NCBI GenBank assembly: GCA_024763575.1
Contig: JANTFF010000061.1
Coordinates: forward strand, 1 to 5,780
Direction: 5' to 3'
Length of the DNA stretch: 5,780 nt
Source: Sulfurovum sp.
GTDB taxonomy: Bacteria > Campylobacterota > Campylobacteria > Campylobacterales > Sulfurovaceae
Positions 1-5,295 of this stretch are shown in pieces. The position numbers were made by a program, and so were the translations under genes. Position 1 is the first letter of the stretch. Every line of letters begins with the position of its first letter. The notes beneath the pieces are model-generated. The model made no database searches. It was not told the origin of the DNA and saw only the letters and a list, made by a program, of their open reading frames with translations.

Positions 1-2
1 TT

Positions 3-371
3 TTTTATTTAGTATGGAAAACTCTACTATCAGGCAGACCCATATCAGGTATAGTTAAAAATCTTGCAAAAGATGGAAGATACTATTGGGTTATCGCTGA
101 TTTTGAACCAAAATTTGACAAAGATGGAAATATTGTTTCATTAACTGCATTTAGAAGAGCAGTACCTGACAATGTCATTGAAACTACAGAAGAGTTATAT
201 GAAAGTATGCTAAAGATAGAAAAAAAACATGGAATGAAACACTCTCTTAATTACCTTGAAGGTTTTTTAGAAGAGCATCAAATGACTTATGATACTTTTA
301 TTGCTGAACTTATTAAACCAAAAGGTATTATTGCAACTTTGCTTAAAGCATTCAAAAAGATGTTTGGATAA
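3..371 (+). CDS. PAS-domain sensory protein, C-terminal part (5' end outside window)
   Basis: An open frame enters from the left edge and ends at TAA 369-371, giving 122 residues. The first half is the C-terminal part of a PAS domain of the Aer/CetB type. It has a WKTLLSGRP helix, then SGIVKN, a K-D-G-R-Y-Y-W-V strand pair, and a D-K-D-G-N-I turn leading to a final strand ending in FRR. About 60 residues of charged helix follow (TTEELYESMLKIEKKHG onward), with no HAMP, kinase or methyl-accepting signalling domain before the stop. From family knowledge, short PAS proteins of this kind in Campylobacterota can bind flavin and pass redox or energy-taxis signals to a partner receptor. That role is inferred here, because the N-terminal half and any partner gene lie outside the window. 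The family call is good; the specific ligand and function are uncertain. Confidence 0.8.
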   Translation, partial: FYLVWKTLLSGRPISGIVKNLAKDGRYYWVIADFEPKFDKDGNIVSLTAFRRAVPDNVIETTEELYESMLKIEKKHGMKHSLNYLEGFLEEHQMTYDTFIAELIKPKGIIATLLKAFKKMFG

Positions 372-389
372 GAGGCTATTAATCCTCTT
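370..389. terminator. Possible bidirectional hairpin between convergent genes
   Basis: AAGAGG (370-375) can pair with CCTCTT (384-389) around an 8-base loop. The stem overlaps the stop codon of the PAS gene and the last codons of the minus-strand microprotein, so it could end transcription in both directions. Neither side has an uninterrupted T-run directly after the stem: the + side continues TCTCCTTT, and the minus side has TTTTT only about a dozen bases on. It is therefore a weak candidate. Confidence 0.3.
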
Positions 390-516
390 TCTCCTTTAAA
401 TCTAATCTATTTCCATTTTTATCAAATTTCCTCTGAAAATTACCACGAATTATAGCAAATGTCATTATAGAAAATAAAATAGCTACTACTACATATATAA
501 TGTCACCTATACTCAT
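379..516 (-). CDS. Small single-pass membrane protein (45 aa), translationally coupled to trmL
   Basis: This is a short frame running from ATG (514-516) to TAA (379-381). It encodes 45 residues: MSIGDIIYVV, then a continuous hydrophobic segment at about residues 5-23 rich in I, V, A, F and M, then a basic stretch (RGNFQRKFDKNGNR) and an acidic C-terminus ending KEKED. Positive charges just after the helix suggest N-out/C-in topology. The gene is supported by an ATGA overlap with the trmL stop (TGA 513-515), by a near-perfect Shine-Dalgarno AGAGGAG 5 bases upstream of the ATG, and by filling almost all of the space between trmL and the convergent PAS gene. I do not recognise a family. Small subunits of membrane complexes have a similar shape, but nothing here points to a particular complex. 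Confidence 0.7.
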   Translation of the reverse strand: MSIGDIIYVVVAILFSIMTFAIIRGNFQRKFDKNGNRLDLKEKED

Positions 517-1010
517 TTGGACTCCTCTAAGCTATTTGGAATGGTTATTTTCTCAAAACCATTATAGTTTTGACGCAAAGCCTCATAAGTTACTATACCT
601 ACACTAATACCAAGATTGAGACTACGACCTTTTGCACCCATTGGAATAGTGATACATTGTTCTGCATTATCTAGTAATATATCCTCTCTTAACCCTTTGG
701 TTTCAGAACCAAATAGAATATAATCACCTTTTTTAAAATCTGCTTGAAAATATAATTTATCTGTTTTGGTTGTTGCTAAATGAGTTTTTTTATCAATTGG
801 ATGAGCCTCTAAAAAATCATCAAAACTATTCCAAACTACTAAATCTAACTCTTTCCAATAATCAAGTCCTGCTCTAGTGACTGCTTTGTCATCTATATCA
901 AATCCTAAAGGTTTGACTAAATGAAGAGTTGCACCCAAATTTACACAAAGCCTTCCAATTGTACCTGTATTTGGTGGTATTTGTGGTTCTACTAATACTA
1001 TATTAAACAC
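513..1010 (-). CDS. trmL: tRNA (cytidine/uridine-34 2'-O)-methyltransferase TrmL
   Basis: This is a SPOUT-class methyltransferase of the TrmL/YibK family. It uses S-adenosylmethionine to methylate the 2'-hydroxyl of wobble nucleotide 34, known for tRNA-Leu isoacceptors in E. coli. The 165-residue length is close to the family norm. Visible motifs are the N-terminal strand and loop MFNIVLVEPQIPPNTG (1-16), RLCVNLGA (20-27), DDKAVTRAGLDYW (40-52), GSETKGL (101-107), and the knot region IPMGAKGRSLNL (122-133) followed by TYEALRQ (141-147). The usual NLSN after the RS pair reads NLGI here. The start is GTG (1008-1010), placed at the canonical MFNIVL N-terminus with AGGA 6 bases upstream. An approximately 18-residue tail after EALRQ goes slightly beyond the core fold. 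The gene overlaps the downstream microprotein by ATGA and is divergent from the M48 peptidase. Confidence 0.93.
   Translation of the reverse strand: MFNIVLVEPQIPPNTGTIGRLCVNLGATLHLVKPLGFDIDDKAVTRAGLDYWKELDLVVWNSFDDFLEAHPIDKKTHLATTKTDKLYFQADFKKGDYILFGSETKGLREDILLDNAEQCITIPMGAKGRSLNLGISVGIVTYEALRQNYNGFEKITIPNSLEESK
522..528 (-). promoter_or_regulatory. Strong ribosome binding site for the 45-aa membrane protein
   Basis: On the minus strand this reads AGAGGAG, ending 5 bases before the ATG at 514-516. It lies within the last codons of trmL, including the two GAG codons of the C-terminal Glu-Glu. It is the closest match to the anti-Shine-Dalgarno sequence of any gene in the window and is the main reason to accept the microprotein start. 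Confidence 0.7.
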
Positions 1011-1016
1011 TTTTAA

Positions 1017-1020
1017 TCCT
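1017..1020 (-). promoter_or_regulatory. Ribosome binding site fixing the GTG start of trmL
   Basis: On the minus strand this is AGGA, 6 bases before GTG 1008-1010. The encoded N-terminus aligns directly with the conserved start of TrmL proteins and no upstream ATG is needed, so the GTG start is well supported. Confidence 0.6.
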
Positions 1021-1040
1021 ATGTTTTTATTTATCTTGGA

Positions 1041-1046
1041 TATAAT
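1041..1046 (+). promoter_or_regulatory. Candidate sigma-70 -10 box for the M48 peptidase gene
   Basis: A perfect TATAAT lies in the 64-base divergent spacer, preceded by T-rich sequence. This fits the Campylobacterota vegetative promoter pattern, in which a clear -35 is often absent. Initiation about 7 bases downstream would give a leader of roughly 20 bases containing the Shine-Dalgarno. The AT-rich context makes chance matches possible. Confidence 0.5.
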
Positions 1047-1047
1047 A
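1042..1047 (-). promoter_or_regulatory. Candidate -10 box for trmL, overlapping the opposite-strand -10
   Basis: On the minus strand this reads TATTAT. It would start a leader of about 25 bases before the trmL GTG. It shares five of six base pairs with the + strand TATAAT. Other AT-rich hexamers nearby, such as TAAAAT at 1056-1061 on the minus strand, could serve instead, so confidence is low. Confidence 0.25.
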
Positions 1048-1063
1048 ATTTCACTATTTTAAC

Positions 1064-1069
1064 AAGGAG
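1064..1069 (+). promoter_or_regulatory. Ribosome binding site of the M48 peptidase gene
   Basis: AAGGAG lies 5 bases before ATG 1075-1077. This is a strong, well-spaced site that confirms the start immediately ahead of the lipoprotein signal peptide. Confidence 0.75.
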
Positions 1070-1074
1070 TTATA

Positions 1075-1857
1075 ATGAAATTAATTCAAAATATAATTTT
1101 TGGTGCTATTTTAGCACTTTTATTCATAGGATGTACTAAAGCACCTATTACAGGACGAAATCAGCTTATAATGGTTGACCAAGCACAAGAGATGCAATTA
1201 GGTTTACAAAGTGAAAAACAGATATTATCCAAAGAACGAGTTAGTAGAGACCCACAAAAAAATGCTATGGTTAGACGAGTAGGTATGAGAATAGCCAATG
1301 TCACAGGTCAAAGAAATTATAAATGGGAGTTTTTTGTTATAGATAATAACAAAGAGGCAAATGCCTTTTGTCTGCCAGGTGGTAAAGTTTTTGTATATAC
1401 AGGACTATTTAAATATATAGCAAATGATGCCCAGTTATCAGCTGTAATGGGTCATGAGATAGGACATGCACTAGCTAGACATGGAGCAGAGAGAATGAGT
1501 AGAGGAGTATTAGCACAAACAGGTGGAGAAGTACTACAATCTGTTATGGTAGGTCAAGGAAATCCACAAAATACAGCTATGGTTATGCAAGCCTTTGGAG
1601 TTGGTACACAACTTGGAGTTATGTTACCACACTCACGAACACAAGAGTATGAAGCTGACCATATAGGATTGGTTCTAATGGCAAAAGCAGGATACAATCC
1701 AAATGAAGCATTGAAATTTTGGACTAAATTTGCTAAAAGTGGACAGACTCCACCAGAATATCTATCAACTCACCCAGCTCCTGCTAATCGTATAGCCAAA
1801 ATTAGAAAATTGATACCTAAAGTAATGCCACTTTATCAAAGAGCTAGAAGAAGATAA
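1075..1857 (+). CDS. M48-family zinc metallopeptidase lipoprotein (LoiP/YcaL/BepA-like)
   Basis: This is a 260-residue envelope zinc endopeptidase. Residues 1-19 form a signal peptide (MKLIQN, then a hydrophobic run) ending in FIGC, with Cys20 as the likely lipidated residue; Phe at -3 is slightly off the usual L/V/I. The short mature leader carries the APITGRNQL segment typical of periplasmic M48 lipoproteins. Catalytic features are NAFCLPGGKVFVYTGL (96-111), the HEIGH zinc motif (127-131; His127 and His131 ligands, Glu128 catalytic), and EYEADHIG (191-198), in which Glu193 is the expected third ligand. STHPAPANRI (231-240) is a conserved C-terminal element. There are no TPR repeats, so it resembles the short LoiP/YcaL type more than full-length BepA. 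The likely role is periplasmic or outer-membrane protein quality control, but substrates cannot be inferred. It appears monocistronic, diverges from trmL, and ends flush against the RluA-type gene. Confidence 0.92.
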   Translation: MKLIQNIIFGAILALLFIGCTKAPITGRNQLIMVDQAQEMQLGLQSEKQILSKERVSRDPQKNAMVRRVGMRIANVTGQRNYKWEFFVIDNNKEANAFCLPGGKVFVYTGLFKYIANDAQLSAVMGHEIGHALARHGAERMSRGVLAQTGGEVLQSVMVGQGNPQNTAMVMQAFGVGTQLGVMLPHSRTQEYEADHIGLVLMAKAGYNPNEALKFWTKFAKSGQTPPEYLSTHPAPANRIAKIRKLIPKVMPLYQRARRR

Positions 1858-2598
1858 CTATTTATATTTAACTATATCTCTAGGTTCTTTGGCTTCAAAA
1901 GCATACCCCAAAAGTGAAATAGCTTTAGCATGAAGCAAAATTCTTTTGGAGCGTGTTACTGAACCATATCTCTCATCTCCTACGATTGGGTGACCAATAC
2001 TAGAGAGATGCACACGGATTTGGTGTGTTCGTCCTGTCATAATCTCTATCTCTACTTTTGATTTTTTGCCCTGTATCTCTATAGGTCTTACAACTGTAAT
2101 AGCAGGTCGTCCTCGTTTTTCATTTATCTCTGAAAAAGCTTTTCCACCTTGTTTATGTGTAGCAATAGGTGCATCGATAGTTGTCTCTTCAAAAAATACA
2201 CCCTCTACCCATGCTACATATCGTTTTTTGACTTTTCTTGATTTAAATGCCTTTATAGCATCTTGTAAAAATTCATCATTTCTTGATAAAAGTAGTACTC
2301 CTGAGGTATCACGGTCAAGTCTATGTATTAGCTCTGTTTCATCTTCTTCTATTGCATCAGCTAATTCATAGCTATCTAAAAGAGCAGGTTTATTTATAGC
2401 TACTATATTTTCATCTTGGTAAATAATATTTACTTTCTCAATACTCTCTACTCTGAAACGAGTATTATCAGGCATCTCTGCTCTTGCTATTTTTACTTTT
2501 CTATCCAAAACATATACTAAACCTCTATCTATTAACTCTTTGGCTTTTTTGTTTGAAATATCTTCTTGAAGGGCTAATAATTTATAAGCTTTTTGCAT
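1858..2598 (-). CDS. RluA-family RNA pseudouridine synthase
   Basis: This 246-residue enzyme isomerises uridine to pseudouridine in rRNA or tRNA. The N-terminal ~50 residues look like a compact S4-type RNA-binding domain (SNKKAKELIDRGLVYVLDRKVK). The catalytic core follows, with IVAINKPALLDSYE (65-78) where many homologues have a KPxGxxxHP segment, then HRLDRDTSGVLLL (92-104) with Asp95 as the expected catalytic aspartate, KKRYVAWVEG (124-133), and GRTHQIRVHLSSIGHPIVGD (189-208) followed by ERYG. The ATG (2596-2598) lies one base after the waaA stop, preceded by AGAGAG inside the end of waaA, so it is probably translated from the same message. It is the last gene of the block and its TAG abuts the convergent peptidase stop. 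The family is certain. The target uridine, and hence whether it is RluA, RluC or RluD, cannot be read from sequence alone. Confidence 0.92.
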   Translation of the reverse strand: MQKAYKLLALQEDISNKKAKELIDRGLVYVLDRKVKIARAEMPDNTRFRVESIEKVNIIYQDENIVAINKPALLDSYELADAIEEDETELIHRLDRDTSGVLLLSRNDEFLQDAIKAFKSRKVKKRYVAWVEGVFFEETTIDAPIATHKQGGKAFSEINEKRGRPAITVVRPIEIQGKKSKVEIEIMTGRTHQIRVHLSSIGHPIVGDERYGSVTRSKRILLHAKAISLLGYAFEAKEPRDIVKYK

Positions 2599-2599
2599 T

Positions 2600-3775
2600 T
2601 TATAACTCTCTTTTAATTGATTCTAATATTGGTTTGATATTAGTTCTGTGTATAATTTTTGTTGGTTTCAACAAAGCGTGTTGCTGTAGTCGTTTTACTA
2701 AATTCTCTTTAGTTACAATAGCTATACCCTCTATCATACTAAAAATATCTCGTTGGTTAAAGTAGTGTTCACCTGAAATAATTTTACATCCAAACTGTGC
2801 AACTTCACTAGCATTATGTCCACCTACAGGTTCAAAAGCACCACCTAGTATAACTATATCGCTAATAGCATATATATTGACTAATTCACCAAGAACATCA
2901 GCTACTACTATATCAGAATTAAATGCTTCATTATCTGAATAGTTATGCCAACTATAATGATTAGCAGAGGAAACCTTGGATACCATTATAGATACCTTTT
3001 CAAATCGTTCAGGATGTCTTGGGACAATAACTAAACGAGCTGTTGGCTCACTCTCTTTTAGTTTAACAAAAGCATCAAGTATTAGCTCCTCTTCACCCTC
3101 ATGAGTACTAGCTCCACATATTAGCAGAGTTTTTGGTTTAGATAACTGTTTAGTCGCTTTTGGTATATATCCTAACTTAATATTACCAATTACTTTGATA
3201 TTTTTTGCTCCTAATAGTTCTAATCTCTCTTTATCTATATCACTTTGAGCATATACTTCATCTATATAATAAAATATCATTTTGTATAACCATGATACTC
3301 TTTGGTATTTATGAAAAGACCTATCACTCATTCTAGCATTTATTAATAGAGTTTTAGCTCCTCTTTTCTTTGCCAATGCAAAAAGTAAATACCAAAACTC
3401 TGCTTCCATAACTACTAAAACTTTTTGTGGTTTTAGCCAAGAAAAAAGCAGTGGTTCAAAAGGTAGATAACGGCTCTGTTTGGACTGTTTTTTAGAAATT
3501 GCCTCATACCCTGTTTGTGTAGTAGTGCTTAATCTCAATAACTCATTTGGTAACTCATCAAGTAGTGGATATATTGCTCTAGCTTCACCAAAACTACAAG
3601 AGTGAAACCATATACCATTAGGTTCAAATGGTGAATTATTTTTTAGAAAAAATCTTGCAGGAATAGAATATTTATATTTTATCCTCTTCTTTGAAAAATA
3701 AAAAAGAAAAGGAATAGCTATAGTGTATATCAATCCAATGATAATACTATAGAGGATAAAAAAAATCTTATCCAA
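2600..3775 (-). CDS. waaA: 3-deoxy-D-manno-octulosonic acid (Kdo) transferase WaaA
   Basis: This 391-residue membrane-associated GT-B glycosyltransferase (GT30) moves Kdo from CMP-Kdo to lipid IVA, starting the LPS inner core. Residues 4-28 are a hydrophobic anchor followed by a basic KKRIKYK patch. The N-terminal domain has HSCSFGEAR (58-66; Glu64 is the expected catalytic base), MEAEFW (123-128) and NARMSDRS (146-153). QSDIDKERLELLGA (177-190) leads into GNIK. The C-terminal nucleotide-binding domain has GASTHEGEEE (221-230), VPRHPERF (251-258), DVLGELVNIYA (293-303) and GGAFEPVGGHN (311-321). The start is TTG (3773-3775) with AGGA 7 bases upstream. The next in-frame Met is residue 123, past the anchor and catalytic region, so TTG is the only sensible start. 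It lies 13 bases after the zinc-ribbon gene and one base before the RluA-type gene. Confidence 0.94.
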   Translation of the reverse strand: MDKIFFILYSIIIGLIYTIAIPFLFYFSKKRIKYKYSIPARFFLKNNSPFEPNGIWFHSCSFGEARAIYPLLDELPNELLRLSTTTQTGYEAISKKQSKQSRYLPFEPLLFSWLKPQKVLVVMEAEFWYLLFALAKKRGAKTLLINARMSDRSFHKYQRVSWLYKMIFYYIDEVYAQSDIDKERLELLGAKNIKVIGNIKLGYIPKATKQLSKPKTLLICGASTHEGEEELILDAFVKLKESEPTARLVIVPRHPERFEKVSIMVSKVSSANHYSWHNYSDNEAFNSDIVVADVLGELVNIYAISDIVILGGAFEPVGGHNASEVAQFGCKIISGEHYFNQRDIFSMIEGIAIVTKENLVKRLQQHALLKPTKIIHRTNIKPILESIKREL

Positions 3776-3782
3776 ACAGAAG

Positions 3783-3786
3783 TCCT
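3783..3786 (-). promoter_or_regulatory. Ribosome binding site fixing the TTG start of waaA
   Basis: AGGA on the minus strand lies within the 13-base gap after the upstream stop, 7 bases before TTG 3773-3775. Together with the transmembrane anchor immediately after the start, this decides the start codon. Confidence 0.6.
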
Positions 3787-3788
3787 AA

Positions 3789-4514
3789 TTACGCTTCTAC
3801 ATTGGCTGTTTGAGGTTCAATAAACAAAATCCGTCCACAATGATGACAAGTACAAATATCTTCAGATTTAATTACCTCTGCATAAGCACTATCATTAAGC
3901 TTCATATGACAACCATAACAAGCCTGTTTTCTAACAGGAACAACAGCTGTATTTCTAGCCCAAACACGAATTTTCTCATAAAAAGCTAAAATCTTTTTAT
4001 CAAGAGCCATAGTTTTTTTCTCTCGTGTTGCAAATAGTTTAGCTTTCTCCTCTTCTATTGAACCCATTTTTGCTGAAACTTCAGTTGAGACTTTATCTAA
4101 CTCTTCATTTGCTTTGATTAACTCTTTGTTTACCTCTTCAAACTCTTTTTCTTTTTTTTCAAGAATTTCATTGTGTCTCTCTATCTCTTCATTTGCAAAG
4201 CCTATCTTCTCTTTTGCAAGTTCTGCTTCCATCTGTAGAGCTTTCATCTCTTTTTCATTTTTAACAGCTTTCTCTTTAGCTGTACCCAAAATTAACTGCT
4301 CATTCAATGCTTTAATCTGCTCTTCAAAAGAGGCAATTTTTGAGTTGGCATCTTCTATTACTAGATTAATATCTGCAATTTTTTTAGCAATATCATCTCT
4401 CTTTTGAGTTCTCCGTGCCAATTTTCTATTTAATGCCTCAATCTGTGGTGTAAAATCATCTATTGCTTTATCTAATTTTGAAAGTTCTATTAACTCGTCT
4501 AAATGTTTGTTCAA
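3789..4514 (-). CDS. flgZ: Coiled-coil zinc-ribbon protein, HP0958/FlgZ-like
   Basis: This is a 241-residue soluble protein. Residues about 5-180 are almost unbroken charged helix (K/E-rich heptads). A centre near 75-95 (LILGTAKEKAVKNEKEMKAL) could be the turn of an antiparallel coiled-coil hairpin. Residues 199-230 form a C4 zinc ribbon, CYGC (199-202) and CHHCGRIL (223-230), with an extra Cys at 221. This is the architecture of H. pylori HP0958, reported to stabilise RpoN (sigma-54) and to bind flaA mRNA. The neighbours (Nif3-like upstream, waaA downstream) match HP0958's own neighbours. Orthology is therefore likely, but a flagellar role here is inferred and no flagellar gene is in the window. 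The general family (DUF164, C4-type zinc ribbon) is widespread outside flagellated bacteria. The start is TTG (4512-4514), with AAAGGA 6 bases upstream. Confidence 0.82.
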   Translation of the reverse strand: MNKHLDELIELSKLDKAIDDFTPQIEALNRKLARRTQKRDDIAKKIADINLVIEDANSKIASFEEQIKALNEQLILGTAKEKAVKNEKEMKALQMEAELAKEKIGFANEEIERHNEILEKKEKEFEEVNKELIKANEELDKVSTEVSAKMGSIEEEKAKLFATREKKTMALDKKILAFYEKIRVWARNTAVVPVRKQACYGCHMKLNDSAYAEVIKSEDICTCHHCGRILFIEPQTANVEA

Positions 4515-4520
4515 TCTCTA

Positions 4521-4526
4521 TCCTTT
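4521..4526 (-). promoter_or_regulatory. Ribosome binding site fixing the TTG start of the FlgZ-like gene
   Basis: AAAGGA on the minus strand lies 6 bases before TTG 4512-4514. No in-frame ATG lies between this site and the beginning of the coiled coil, so TTG is the probable initiator. Confidence 0.6.
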
Positions 4527-4540
4527 GGGAGTTTACAATA

Positions 4541-4546
4541 ATTTTA
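4541..4546 (-). promoter_or_regulatory. Weak candidate -10 box ahead of the FlgZ-like gene
   Basis: The 58-base gap 4515-4572 is the only sizeable spacer in the five-gene block. On the minus strand it contains TAAAAT, suitably placed for a leader of about 20 bases that includes the Shine-Dalgarno. No -35 at normal spacing is visible. A 6-base inverted repeat, ACAATA 4535-4540 and TATTGT 4556-4561, flanks it. This is suggestive only. Confidence 0.22.
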
Positions 4547-4572
4547 AGTAGTACCTATTGTTGAAAAATGTC

Positions 4573-5295
4573 TTAAACTATTTCAAATGGGTTTTTTGAT
4601 TGTGAAATTATAGCTAAATGAGATAAATTTTCCAACTCACTCATTAATACATCTACAAAAAACTTCTCACTCTCATAATGTCCAATATCAACCATCATCA
4701 GATTTTGGCTCATAGCTTTCATTGCATCATGATATTTTATATCACCTGTTAAAAAACAATCAGCATCAACCTCATCTATAAGTGAAGCTCCTGAACCTGT
4801 AGTCAAAGCTATAGAATTGATTATATTTTTAGGAGAAACTAAACGCAGAGTCTCTAATCCTAATTTGGATTTTAGATGATTTAATAGTTCATCTTTTGTC
4901 CATCTGCCTTTAGTTTTACAGATAAAATCATTTTGTGAGTCACACTTAAACCCTAGCACCTTTTCAAATACAAATTTATTGAGATGAGTTTTATCAAAAT
5001 TGGTGTGCATTGCGATAAGTGATAATCTATTTTTAACCATAATCTCTAATAGATTTGATGGATATATAGAAAAATCTAACTGCTTTAATCCTGAAAATAT
5101 TAGAGGATGATGAACTATAAAAAGTGTATCCTCTTTTGCCTTCTCAACCATATCTTTATCTATATCCAAAGATAAGGCTATATGTTTAACTTCTCGCTCC
5201 ATATCTCCTACAAGAAGACCAGAGTTATCCCATCTCTCTTGTAATTCAAATGGGCTAATGGTGTCTAGTTGGTTATATATGTCTTCTATTTTCAT
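4573..5295 (-). CDS. Nif3-like dinuclear metal-centre protein (DUF34/YbgI family)
   Basis: This is a 240-residue member of the Nif3/DUF34 family, whose structurally known members form hexameric toroids with a two-metal site. The metal-site residues are all present: HHPLIF with His62/His63 (62-67), MHTNFD with His97 and Asp101 (96-101), and GHYESE with His206 and Glu210 (205-210). Other family features are the N-terminal RWDNSGLLVGD (21-31) and LTGDIKYHDAM (182-192). Database labels such as 'GTP cyclohydrolase 1 type 2' are common for this family, but the physiological reaction is not settled and I do not assign one. The ATG (5293-5295) overlaps the glyQ TAA by one base and no good Shine-Dalgarno precedes it, so translation is probably coupled to glyQ. 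The length matches the short (YbgI-type) form without the inserted middle domain. Confidence 0.9.
   Translation of the reverse strand: MKIEDIYNQLDTISPFELQERWDNSGLLVGDMEREVKHIALSLDIDKDMVEKAKEDTLFIVHHPLIFSGLKQLDFSIYPSNLLEIMVKNRLSLIAMHTNFDKTHLNKFVFEKVLGFKCDSQNDFICKTKGRWTKDELLNHLKSKLGLETLRLVSPKNIINSIALTTGSGASLIDEVDADCFLTGDIKYHDAMKAMSQNLMMVDIGHYESEKFFVDVLMSELENLSHLAIISQSKNPFEIV

Noticed and set aside
2066..2371. Open frame of about 100 codons on the + strand inside the RluA-type gene
   Set aside because: Antisense to a strongly conserved catalytic core, with low-complexity Ser/Ile-rich composition, no Shine-Dalgarno and no recognisable domain.
2484..2765. Hydrophobic open frame on the + strand across the RluA-type/waaA junction
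   Set aside because: Its Leu/Ile/Phe richness is what the complement of AT-rich Lys/Glu coding produces. It lies opposite two well-supported genes and has no initiation signal.
4020..4260. Apparent repetitive DNA (many CTCTTC/TTCTTT-like blocks)
   Set aside because: These are the codons of a charged coiled coil on the minus strand. The units are irregular, so this is not a tandem repeat or CRISPR array.
4114..4407. Ser/Phe-rich open frame on the + strand inside the FlgZ-like gene
   Set aside because: Mirror image of the Lys/Glu coiled-coil codons (GAA/AAA become TTC/TTT), with no independent evidence.
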